In this document: in pieces, positions 5,779 to 11,628 of the stretch | Numbering within the stretch: position 1 is the first letter of the stretch | Layout: each line of letters opens with the position of its first letter | Assembly: GCA_946540675.1 (NCBI GenBank) | Contig: CAMNIW010000023.1 | Span: 1-11,628 of the forward strand | Length of the DNA stretch: 11,628 nucleotides | Direction of reading: 5' to 3' | Source of the DNA: an uncultured Clostridia bacterium | GTDB taxonomy: Bacteria > Bacillota > Clostridia > Christensenellales > Borkfalkiaceae | Made by a program: the position numbers and the translations under genes | Notes under the pieces: generated by a model | The model's input: only the letters and a program-made list of their open reading frames with translations | The model's database searches: none | What the model was told of the DNA's origin: nothing

Positions 5779-6567
5779 TTATTCTATGCCGTGTTCCTTT
5801 TTGTACCGCGCGAAACGCATATCGGGCACTCTTCCGTCTATGTTCATTATCCTGTCCATAGGGAAATCCACCCTTTCGAAAAGTTCTCTGGCAAGTTTGT
5901 CGTCGCCTATTCTCGAAACGGAATGCGCGTCGCTGTCTACGACGAATTTTACGTCCGTTTCTATTACTTTACGCCACTCTTCGTCGGATAAATGCACCTT
6001 TTTGGTGTTTATCTCGAAATACGTCCCGTAGTCGGCGCAAACCTTGGCGACTTCCACGGGGTCGCAAAAACACATAAACCCGACGTGCGTTATCACGTCT
6101 ATCGGATTGTTCTTTATCGCGTTGACGTAACAGTGCGTGTTATAGTCGATGAGTTTTTGCGAAGGCTTGCATTTGAACGCGCTGCAAAACAAATTCTGCA
6201 AAAGCAGTCTGTTTATGTCGCGCGTGCTGTTGTATATTATAAACCTGTGTATACCGGCGAGTATGACGTCGAGTTTGGGATAATCCGACTCCTTTACGTC
6301 TATCGTTCCGCACTCGCCGCGAAGATTGCTCTCTATGCCGAGTTTTACTTCTATGCCGAATTTCTCTTCGGCGGCAAGACACTCTCTCTTCATTTGGTCG
6401 AGTTTTCTTCTTCTCATACCGAAAGCGGGGTGCGAAAATCCGTGATCGGTTATCGCTATTCCGCAAAGTCCCTTGCTTTTCGCCGCTTCGGCGTTTTGCT
6501 CTATAGTTCCCTTTCCGTGACTGTACACGGTGTGGGTATGTAAATCATAATTTATCAACGTTTCCAC
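5779..6567 (-). CDS. PHP-domain metal-dependent phosphoesterase (YcdX-like)
   Basis: This 262-residue protein has the PHP active-site motifs in order: DLHTHTVYSHG (D8, H10, H12, H17), ITDHG (D41, H42), a conserved Glu in LGIES (E79), AGIHRF (H107), THVGF (H161) and the C-terminal DSDAH (D213, H215). These bind the tri-metal centre used to hydrolyse phosphate esters; the physiological substrate is not evident. There is no in-frame ATG near the N-terminus. I choose GTG 6567 because AGGAAG lies eight bases upstream (6576-6581). TTG 6573 would be only two bases from that site, and TTG 6558 is a weaker choice. The start overlaps the end of murB by 23 bases, implying coupled translation. A PHP gene is often found in the murB-rapZ-yvcK-whiA neighbourhood of clostridia. 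Confidence 0.9.
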   Translation of the reverse strand: METLINYDLHTHTVYSHGKGTIEQNAEAAKSKGLCGIAITDHGFSHPAFGMRRRKLDQMKRECLAAEEKFGIEVKLGIESNLRGECGTIDVKESDYPKLDVILAGIHRFIIYNSTRDINRLLLQNLFCSAFKCKPSQKLIDYNTHCYVNAIKNNPIDVITHVGFMCFCDPVEVAKVCADYGTYFEINTKKVHLSDEEWRKVIETDVKFVVDSDAHSVSRIGDDKLARELFERVDFPMDRIMNIDGRVPDMRFARYKKEHGIE

Positions 6568-7456
6568 AATCAAAACTTCCTATGTATTCGACTTCTTCGC
6601 GGAGTTTTACCCCGCATTTTTCCAAAGTCCGTTTTTTTATCTCCGATATAAGGCGGTATACGTCTCCGCTGGTCGCGGAATCGTCCGCTATTATAAAGTT
6701 GGCGTGCTTATCCGACACTCGCGCGCCGCCGATCGAAAAACCTTTCAGCCCCGCGCTCTCTATGACCTTGCCCGCAAAATAACCGTCGTTTTTGAAGACG
6801 CTTCCGCACGACCTGCCCTTGGGGACCTTTGATCTCCGCAAGGCGCGGTACTTGGCGATCTTGCCTTCCGACTGCTCGTATTCCACGTTGTCGAGATCGA
6901 AACAAACCGATATTATGCCGACGCCCGTCTCCTTGAAAACGCTCGTCCTGTACCCGAAACCGCAGTTTTCCGCCGTGTATATCCCGTCGGTAGAAACGAC
7001 GTACGACACGTAGTCCCCGACGTTTTTACCGAAACACCCGGCGTTCATCGCCACCGCTCCGCCGACGCTCGCCGGAATACCGCTTAAAAATTCTATTCCG
7101 CCGAGACTGTTCATCAGCGCGTCGTCTATAAACGAATTGAGCCGTTCGCCGGCGCGGACGGTCGCGAGTTTTCCGCTGTAAGACACGCCTTTGAGTTTTT
7201 CGGTAAACACGACCGCGCCCCTGTACCCTTCGTCCGACACGAGAACGTTAGACCCCGCGCCAAGGAAAAAGTACGGCTCTCCGCATTTTTTGAGCGTTTC
7301 GGTAAGTCCGACTACTTCTTCCGCGGTTTTAGGGAAAAACGCGTAGTCGGCGTTGCCGCCCGTGCCGTAAGTGCACTTTCCCTTTAACGGATAGTTCTCC
7401 GCATACTCGACTCCCGTTTCTCCGAAAACGCCGCGCGCAGTCTTTTCACCGATCAT
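6545..7456 (-). CDS. murB: UDP-N-acetylenolpyruvoylglucosamine reductase
   Basis: MurB reduces UDP-GlcNAc-enolpyruvate to UDP-MurNAc with FAD and NADPH, the second committed step of peptidoglycan precursor synthesis in the cytosol. The 303-residue length fits the shorter Bacillota-type enzyme. Visible motifs are GTGGNADY (31-38) and the FAD-contact stretch FLGAGSNVLVSD (64-75). Next come SGIPASVGGAVAMNAG (125-140) and YRTSVF with R170, followed by GSVFKN with the proton-donor Ser (S219). The C-terminal LREEVEYIG supplies the catalytic Glu (E288). ATG 7456 has AGGAGA six bases upstream. The downstream PHP gene overlaps its 3' end. It is preceded by 35 bases after the solute-binding gene; that gap contains a TATAAT box with a poor -35, so it may have a weak promoter of its own. 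Confidence 0.97.
   Translation of the reverse strand: MIGEKTARGVFGETGVEYAENYPLKGKCTYGTGGNADYAFFPKTAEEVVGLTETLKKCGEPYFFLGAGSNVLVSDEGYRGAVVFTEKLKGVSYSGKLATVRAGERLNSFIDDALMNSLGGIEFLSGIPASVGGAVAMNAGCFGKNVGDYVSYVVSTDGIYTAENCGFGYRTSVFKETGVGIISVCFDLDNVEYEQSEGKIAKYRALRRSKVPKGRSCGSVFKNDGYFAGKVIESAGLKGFSIGGARVSDKHANFIIADDSATSGDVYRLISEIKKRTLEKCGVKLREEVEYIGSFDCGNVDKL
6576..6581 (-). promoter_or_regulatory. Ribosome binding site deciding the PHP start
   Basis: AGGAAG on the minus strand lies inside the murB coding region, eight bases before GTG 6567. This spacing favours the GTG over the upstream TTG 6573. Confidence 0.6.
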
Positions 7457-7479
7457 TTTTTCTCTCCTATTTTACAACA

Positions 7480-7485
7480 ATTATA
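7480..7485 (-). promoter_or_regulatory. Possible -10 box upstream of murB
   Basis: TATAAT on the minus strand would place a start site near 7473, with the AGGAGA site of murB just downstream. The -35 region matches consensus poorly at 16-18 bp spacing (at best three of six bases), so this is a tentative call. Confidence 0.3.
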
Positions 7486-7491
7486 CTTTTA

Positions 7492-8466
7492 TTACAAGTG
7501 TTTTAACAGATTTTTAACTCTTTCGGGCAACTCTCCCCCCTTTGTCTCTTTGCGTATTTCCATAACGTTTTCTATCTCAGTAAACGGGCTTACGGTATAT
7601 TCGTTTTCCGAAAAATCGTACTCCGAAAGCGCGCCGTCGGAATACACGTCGAAGAAAACCGACGTCATACCTATTTTCGTCAACTTTTTTTGCACGGATT
7701 CGGATACAAGATACTCTATAAACCCGAGACAAGCCGAATAGTCTTCCCTGTCTTCGGCGCATATCCCGACGTACTGTACGAGATCGGAAAAACCCGTCAG
7801 CGGCTTTGCCGCGAAAAGAGCCTTTCTTCCCGTCAGCCTGTTTACGTCCCTTTGCGTGCCGATAAGCGTCGCTCCGCCCGACAAAAAAGCGGTATACGCG
7901 AGCATGGGTTCCTTTATCTCAAAGGTTTTATCCCCGAATCCGTATCCGCACAGCATAGGCGAATTGTATTTCCCCTGCGACACGATAAGTCTGTCGGTAA
8001 GTCGATTTTCGCCCGTTTTCTTTATTTCGAAGTAGCCGCCCGCACACCAGGGATAGGCGTAACAACGCTCCCCGACGTACCCGCCCTTAAACGAAACGTC
8101 GGGAAGGCTCTTCACTATCTCCGCCGCAAAAGGACAACCTATCCCGAACGATATGACGTCCGGTTTTTCGCCGTTTTTCAGGGCGACGAGCGCACCTTCT
8201 TCGGTTCGCGTCGAGACGAGAAAATGCGTCCCCTTGCCGCCCTTAGTCTTGCCGTAGGTCACCGACATATCGCTCAAAAAGTCCGCGCGGGACCCCGCGC
8301 CGCCTTCGAACGTGTCTATATTCCACACGGTAAGCACCCTGTCGTACCGCTCCGTTTCTATCGGGAAAACCGACCTTTGCGCGGTCTTTTCAGCCGCAAC
8401 CAAAGGCGTATACAGCATCACGAACGCCGCGAGCGGGTACGCTATAAGCACTCTTATTATCCGCAT
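7492..8466 (-). CDS. Secreted extracellular solute-binding-like protein (orphan)
   Basis: This 324-residue protein opens with a basic and hydrophobic signal sequence (about 1-25). A plausible signal peptidase I site is VAA before E26; no lipobox cysteine is present. The mature part begins with VLTVWNIDTFEGGAGSRADFL (split across 45-65), the N-terminal hallmark of family 1 type ABC solute-binding proteins. PDVISFG (102-108) and YPWCAGGYF (138-146) are also typical of the fold. No permease or ATPase gene is near, so its transporter and ligand are unknown. The first available start, ATG 8466, follows an in-frame stop and has no Shine-Dalgarno sequence. A TATAAT box and a palindrome overlap the start region. 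It lies 45 bases after the ZIP gene with no terminator between, so co-transcription is possible. A metal-related role is suggested only by that neighbour. Confidence 0.82.
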   Translation of the reverse strand: MRIIRVLIAYPLAAFVMLYTPLVAAEKTAQRSVFPIETERYDRVLTVWNIDTFEGGAGSRADFLSDMSVTYGKTKGGKGTHFLVSTRTEEGALVALKNGEKPDVISFGIGCPFAAEIVKSLPDVSFKGGYVGERCYAYPWCAGGYFEIKKTGENRLTDRLIVSQGKYNSPMLCGYGFGDKTFEIKEPMLAYTAFLSGGATLIGTQRDVNRLTGRKALFAAKPLTGFSDLVQYVGICAEDREDYSACLGFIEYLVSESVQKKLTKIGMTSVFFDVYSDGALSEYDFSENEYTVSPFTEIENVMEIRKETKGGELPERVKNLLKHL

Positions 8467-8482
8467 AATAAATTATATGCGG
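8461..8482. promoter_or_regulatory. Palindrome spanning the -10 box and start codon of the solute-binding gene
   Basis: CCGCATA (8461-8467) and TATGCGG (8476-8482) are perfect 7-bp inverted arms around eight AT-rich bases. On the minus strand the element contains TATAAT (8472-8477) and, five bases later, the ATG at 8466. It could be an operator, an mRNA hairpin hiding the start codon if the message comes from upstream, or chance. Confidence 0.45.
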
Positions 8483-8511
8483 CTACTCTCTTTATTAGGA
8501 TAAAATTTTTT

Positions 8512-9300
8512 TCAGCCGAGCGCGACGTCGAGTATCATCATCACGACGAAACCCGCCATCACTCCCCAGGTGCCGAGATGGGGATTTTCGGTAAGTTTCG
8601 CGTCGGGGATAAGGTCTTCCGCGACGACGAACACCATCGCTCCCGCGGCAAACGCGAGAAGCCACGGCTGCGCGACCGCTATGGACGTGGCGAGAAAATA
8701 ACCTAATACCGCCGCTACGGGTTCTACCGCGCCGCTGCCCGCTCCGAACAAAAACGCCTTGCCCGCGCCGCCCGTTTCCCGTTTAAGCGGCAAAGCCACC
8801 GCCGCGCCTTCGGGGAAATTCTGTATCGCTATGCCGACGGCGAGACCGAGAGCCGAAAGGTTTGCGGCGTCGGTTCCTATAAACCGCGCCGCCCCGAAAG
8901 CAAACCCGACCGCAAGCCCTTCGGGAATATTGTGTATAGTCATTGCGAGAAAAAGTTTTGCCGATTTCTTTAACCTGACCTTAGGTCCTTCTTCATAGTT
9001 GAGCCCCTTGTGAAAATGCGGAACGACTTTATCCAGAACGACGAGAAACAGTCCGCCGAGTATAAACCCGACCGCCGCGGGAACGAAACTCCATTTTCCC
9101 ATAGATTCGCTTTGCTCTATCGACGGGATAAGCAAAGACCAGACGGACGCCGCTATCATTATCCCCGCCGCAAAGCCGAGAAAAAGCGTATTCATTTTTT
9201 CGGGAACGTCCTTCGTGAAGAAAAACACAAGCGCCGCGCCGAGCGTGGTCGCTATAAAAATAATCGAAAATCCTATGACCGTAAGTATGACGTGATCCAT
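8512..9300 (-). CDS. ZIP-family divalent metal transporter (GufA/ZupT-like)
   Basis: This 262-residue integral membrane protein has about eight hydrophobic helices. The two diagnostic metal-site motifs of ZIP transporters are HNIPEGLAVG (123-132) and QNFPEGAAV (160-168), with H123, N124, E127, N161 and E164 as expected ligands. A conserved Glu in AVEP (E193) and VVAEDLIP (E228) complete the usual GufA-type pattern. The loop between helices 3 and 4 contains HFH (95-97). ZIP proteins bring Zn, Fe or Mn into the cytosol; the exact metal cannot be read from the sequence. ATG 9300 has AAAGGAG six bases upstream. A perfect consensus promoter and an inverted repeat at the predicted start site point to repression by a metal-responsive regulator. 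Confidence 0.93.
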   Translation of the reverse strand: MDHVILTVIGFSIIFIATTLGAALVFFFTKDVPEKMNTLFLGFAAGIMIAASVWSLLIPSIEQSESMGKWSFVPAAVGFILGGLFLVVLDKVVPHFHKGLNYEEGPKVRLKKSAKLFLAMTIHNIPEGLAVGFAFGAARFIGTDAANLSALGLAVGIAIQNFPEGAAVALPLKRETGGAGKAFLFGAGSGAVEPVAAVLGYFLATSIAVAQPWLLAFAAGAMVFVVAEDLIPDAKLTENPHLGTWGVMAGFVVMMILDVALG

Positions 9301-9324
9301 AAACCGCTCCTTTGAAACAAGTTG

Positions 9325-9340
9325 GTTAGCAACTGCTAAC
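9325..9340. promoter_or_regulatory. Operator-like inverted repeat at the ZIP transcription start
   Basis: GTTAGC and GCTAAC are perfect 6-bp arms around four bases. The site covers roughly +2 to +17 relative to the promoter at 9348-9376, where a bound repressor would block initiation or early elongation. The half site TTAGC/GCTAA resembles DtxR/MntR/IdeR-type boxes more than Fur or Zur boxes; this is a judgement from memory of consensus shapes. Confidence 0.65.
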
Positions 9341-9347
9341 TGAAATC

Positions 9348-9376
9348 ATTATACCGCAACGCGGATATATTGTCAA
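9348..9376 (-). promoter_or_regulatory. Perfect sigma-A promoter of the ZIP unit
   Basis: TTGACA (9371-9376), 17 bp, then TATAAT (9348-9353) on the minus strand: both hexamers and the spacing are ideal. The predicted +1 is an A at 9341, giving a 40-base leader that includes the inverted repeat and the AAAGGAG ribosome binding site. Confidence 0.9.
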
Positions 9377-9400
9377 GCGGCCGAGAGTGAATAAATACAA

Positions 9401-9434
9401 GCGGCGAGCCGCGGAAAAATCCGCGGCTCGCCGC
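9401..9434 (-). terminator. GC-rich hairpin terminator downstream of hprK
   Basis: GCGGCGAGCCGCGG (9401-9414) pairs perfectly with CCGCGGCTCGCCGC (9421-9434) around a six-base loop. It lies five bases past the hprK stop codon. The following minus-strand tract TTGTATTTAT is T-rich but interrupted. The other strand also has a TTTTATTGTTTATTTT tail, but no plus-strand gene converges here, so the hprK orientation is the sensible one. Confidence 0.8.
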
Positions 9435-9439
9435 CGCTT

Positions 9440-10378
9440 TTATTGTTTATTTTCGCCGAAAACGCTGTTCATAAGGTCGGCTGCGGGGTCGTAACCGGCC
9501 TGCTTTAAGCGGTATCTTCTCGCCGCGGTTTCGAGCACGACGGGAATATTTCTTCCCGGAGTAACCGGTATCTTGATATAGAGTATCTTTTCGCCGAGTA
9601 TCTCGCAGTAATTGTCTTCCGTGCCTATCCTGTCGTACGATTTGCCGTCTTCCCAAGGAGAAAGTTCGGCTACTATGTCCACGCCCTTTTCGGGTCGTAT
9701 CGCGCCGGGACCGAACATCTGCTGAACGTTGATTATGCCTATTCCCCTTATTTCCATATAATATCTTATCTTTTCGGGCGACCTGCCTACGAGTTGGTCG
9801 TTTATGTTCTTTATTATCACCGAATCGTCGGCGATCAGCCTGTGTCCGCGCGAAACGAGTTCGAGAGCGATCTCGCTTTTACCTATGCCCGACTTTCCGC
9901 GTATGAGTATGCCGACGCCGAACACGTCCAGCAGTACGCCGTGCATGACTTCGGTGGGCGCGAGAAGTTCGCTTTGCAGTATCGTTATGTCGTTTATCAG
10001 TACCGTGGTGACCTTGTACGACCTGAAGAGCGGACAGGCGTACTTTTCGGCAAGTTCGAGCACTTCGGGCAAAACGTCTCTTCCCCGCGCAAAGATAAGA
10101 CAGGGAATATCCCTGCGCATAAGCGCGTCGAGCGCGTCGAGCCGCTTTTCTCTGCCCATACCGAGCAAAAATTCGTATTCCGCGTTGCCGATCACCTGCA
10201 CGCGCGTGTGATCGAAGTGCGTCATATACCCGGCAAGTTGAAGACCCGGACGCGAAACGCTTATGCTTTTAAGCGTAACTTTTCCGCAGCCTTCGTATAC
10301 CGTTTCGAGTTCGAGTTTGTCCGCGAACGCTCCGACGCTCAATTCGTAACTGTCAAAATTTATTTTACCGTCTTTCAT
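9440..10378 (-). CDS. hprK: HPr kinase/phosphorylase
   Basis: HprK phosphorylates HPr on its regulatory serine when glycolytic intermediates are high and removes the phosphate when phosphate is high, thereby controlling carbon catabolite repression in Gram-positives. Counted from ATG 10378 the protein has 312 residues, the usual size. The N-terminal domain shows SRPGLQLAGY and RVQVIGNAEYEFL. The catalytic domain has MHG (catalytic His 146), P-loop GKSGIGKS (161-168) and ADDS (183-186). It also carries the family signature EIRGIGIINV (209-218) and the C-terminal PVTPGRNIPVVLE region with AARRYRLK. ATG 10378 is preferred; an in-frame TTG at 10384 is closer to the GGAG site (five versus ten bases) and cannot be excluded. 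The gene overlaps the 3' end of uvrC by 14 bases and is closed by the hairpin at 9401-9434. HPr itself is not in the window. Confidence 0.97.
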   Translation of the reverse strand: MKDGKINFDSYELSVGAFADKLELETVYEGCGKVTLKSISVSRPGLQLAGYMTHFDHTRVQVIGNAEYEFLLGMGREKRLDALDALMRRDIPCLIFARGRDVLPEVLELAEKYACPLFRSYKVTTVLINDITILQSELLAPTEVMHGVLLDVFGVGILIRGKSGIGKSEIALELVSRGHRLIADDSVIIKNINDQLVGRSPEKIRYYMEIRGIGIINVQQMFGPGAIRPEKGVDIVAELSPWEDGKSYDRIGTEDNYCEILGEKILYIKIPVTPGRNIPVVLETAARRYRLKQAGYDPAADLMNSVFGENKQ

Positions 10379-11628
10379 TTTCAAAAAACTCCGTTATTTT
10401 ATCGGCAAGGGCTTCTCCTATGCCCGAAACCGTCATTATTTCTTCTTTGTCGGCACGCTTTATGTTTTCGACCGTGCCGAATTTGTCGAGAAGGGCTTTT
10501 CGCTTGCTTTCGCCCACCCCGTCTATCTTTTTGAGTTCGGACGAGAGAGCGTTTTTTCTGTGCATCGCCCTATGATAAGTTATCGCGAAGCGGTGCGCTT
10601 CGTCCCTTATCCTTTGCATCATTTTAAGCGTATAGTCCCTGCGCGGAAGGGCTACGGGATCGGGCGAAGACAACGTGAATATAAGTTCTTCCTTCTTTGC
10701 GAGAGAGACGAGATCTATATCCGTAACGCCCGTTTCGTCGAATACTTCCTTTACCGAAGACAGTTGCCCCTTGCCGCCGTCTATCACGACGAGATCGGGT
10801 TTAGAGAATTTGTCTTCTTCGTCCGTGCCGAGTTTGGCAAGCCTGCGCTTCAACACTTCTTTAAGACACGCGAAGTCGTCCGAACCTTCCACAGTCTTTA
10901 TCCTGAAACGCCTGTACTGCGCTTTGTCCGCTTCTCCGTCGGTAAAGACGACCATAGAACCGACCTTGTCCACGCCGCTTATATGGGATATATCGTAACA
11001 CTCCATACGCTTGGGATAGCGCGAGAGAGAAAGCGTTTCCTTTAACTTTTTGCAAGCCGCGACGGTCATATCGTCCTTGTGTTTTATCCTGTCGACTTCC
11101 TTTTCGAGATAATCTTCGGCGTTTTTTCTCGCCATATCCGCGAGTTGCCGCTTTACGCCGCGCTCGGGAACGTATATCTTTACGGTTTTGCCGAAAGTTT
11201 GTTTAATGAAACTTTCCAGAACTTCCTTGTCTTCGATTTCTTCGGAAAGGATTATTTCGTCGGGTATCTCCGCCGCTTTGGAATAGTACTGCGAGATAAA
11301 TCCGCGAAGCCTTTCCGCATTGCTCTCTTCGGCGTCTTCGAGCGGAAAATTCCTGCCGCCCTGCATTCTGCCGCCCCTGATAAACAGGATGTTTGCCGAA
11401 CTGTATACCCCGTTGGTCGTGACAGCCGCGACGTCGATATTGACGAAGTTGTTGAGAGCCGTTATTCTCTTTAACTTTATCTTTTCGAGCATACGGAGTT
11501 TTTCCCTATAGGAAACGGCGAGTTCGAACTCTTCGAGCGACGCGAATTTTTGCATACGTTCACGCAAAACGTCTTCCACCCCTTCGTCGTTGCCCGATAA
11601 AAAGTCAACCGCCGCCGAGACCCTTTCG
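10365..11628 (-). CDS. uvrC: Excinuclease ABC subunit C (5' part missing at window edge)
   Basis: The frame is open to the right edge, giving 420 C-terminal residues of a protein that is usually about 600; the N-terminal GIY-YIG nuclease domain lies outside the window. Visible are the UVR motif that binds UvrB (about 17-55, with EFELAVSYREKLRMLEKI) and the RNase H-like endonuclease domain with ECYDISH (Asp at 212) and VVIDGGKGQ (Asp at 283). Two helix-hairpin-helix elements follow at the C-terminus (IDGVGESKRKALL and VSGIGEALADKI). UvrC makes the dual incisions in nucleotide excision repair. A GTG at 11579 is in frame, but the homologous sequence continues upstream of it, so it is not the true start. 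Its stop lies inside hprK, consistent with one transcript. Confidence 0.96.
   Translation of the reverse strand, partial: ERVSAAVDFLSGNDEGVEDVLRERMQKFASLEEFELAVSYREKLRMLEKIKLKRITALNNFVNIDVAAVTTNGVYSSANILFIRGGRMQGGRNFPLEDAEESNAERLRGFISQYYSKAAEIPDEIILSEEIEDKEVLESFIKQTFGKTVKIYVPERGVKRQLADMARKNAEDYLEKEVDRIKHKDDMTVAACKKLKETLSLSRYPKRMECYDISHISGVDKVGSMVVFTDGEADKAQYRRFRIKTVEGSDDFACLKEVLKRRLAKLGTDEEDKFSKPDLVVIDGGKGQLSSVKEVFDETGVTDIDLVSLAKKEELIFTLSSPDPVALPRRDYTLKMMQRIRDEAHRFAITYHRAMHRKNALSSELKKIDGVGESKRKALLDKFGTVENIKRADKEEIMTVSGIGEALADKITEFFENERR

Noticed and set aside
7690..8706. Plus-strand frame of 338 codons opposite the solute-binding gene
   Set aside because: It is Arg-rich with no domain signal, lies antisense to a gene with clear signal peptide and solute-binding motifs, and extends into the ZIP gene.
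9301..9347. Riboswitch in the ZIP leader
   Set aside because: The predicted leader is only about 40 bases and is explained by an inverted repeat plus ribosome binding site; no known metal riboswitch fold fits.
1..11628. A defence or other novel multi-gene system
   Set aside because: The nuclease-ATPase pair could suggest one, but it matches the housekeeping YhaO-YhaN type. There is no toxin, integrase, restriction or phage gene around it.

Overview
The window is a compact stretch of a bacterial chromosome in which every supported gene lies on the minus strand, so transcription runs from high to low coordinates. Gene content points to a low- to mid-GC Gram-positive (Bacillota, probably a clostridial lineage): WhiA, HPr kinase/phosphorylase, a short type II-like MurB, a YhaO/YhaN-like nuclease/ATPase pair, AGGAG-type ribosome binding sites and consensus sigma-A promoters. 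The exact lineage cannot be fixed from sequence alone.

Layout in the direction of transcription: (1) the C-terminal two thirds of uvrC enters from the right edge and overlaps hprK, which ends at a strong GC-rich hairpin (9401-9434). (2) A new unit starts from a consensus promoter (TTGACA-17-TATAAT) with a palindrome at about +2 to +17. It drives a ZIP-family metal transporter, followed by an orphan secreted solute-binding-like protein, then murB, a PHP-domain phosphoesterase and whiA. murB-PHP-whiA is the remnant of the conserved murB-(PHP)-rapZ-yvcK-whiA neighbourhood, but rapZ and yvcK are missing here. (3) A second consensus promoter (TTGACA-18-TATAAT) follows whiA and is placed so that its predicted start site is the A of the ATG of a 50-residue, very acidic protein (a candidate leaderless mRNA). 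That gene is followed by a four-helix membrane protein of unknown function and a canonical terminator. (4) A roughly 425-bp gene-free region holds hairpins, a degenerate 50-bp direct repeat and a third promoter. (5) That promoter drives a metallophosphoesterase with a TTG start, translationally coupled (4-bp overlap) to an SMC/Rad50-like ATPase. The ATPase carries a transmembrane hairpin at the apex of its coiled coil, and the start of another membrane or secreted protein runs off the left edge.

Functionally the window joins DNA repair (UvrC, the SbcCD-like pair), carbon regulation (HprK), peptidoglycan precursor synthesis (MurB), cell-division or cell-envelope regulation (WhiA) and metal uptake (ZIP). 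I see no phage, transposon, CRISPR or obvious defence locus. The most unusual signals are regulatory: the apparently leaderless acidic ORF, the palindrome straddling a -10 box and start codon at the SD-less solute-binding gene, and the operator-like palindrome at the ZIP start site.
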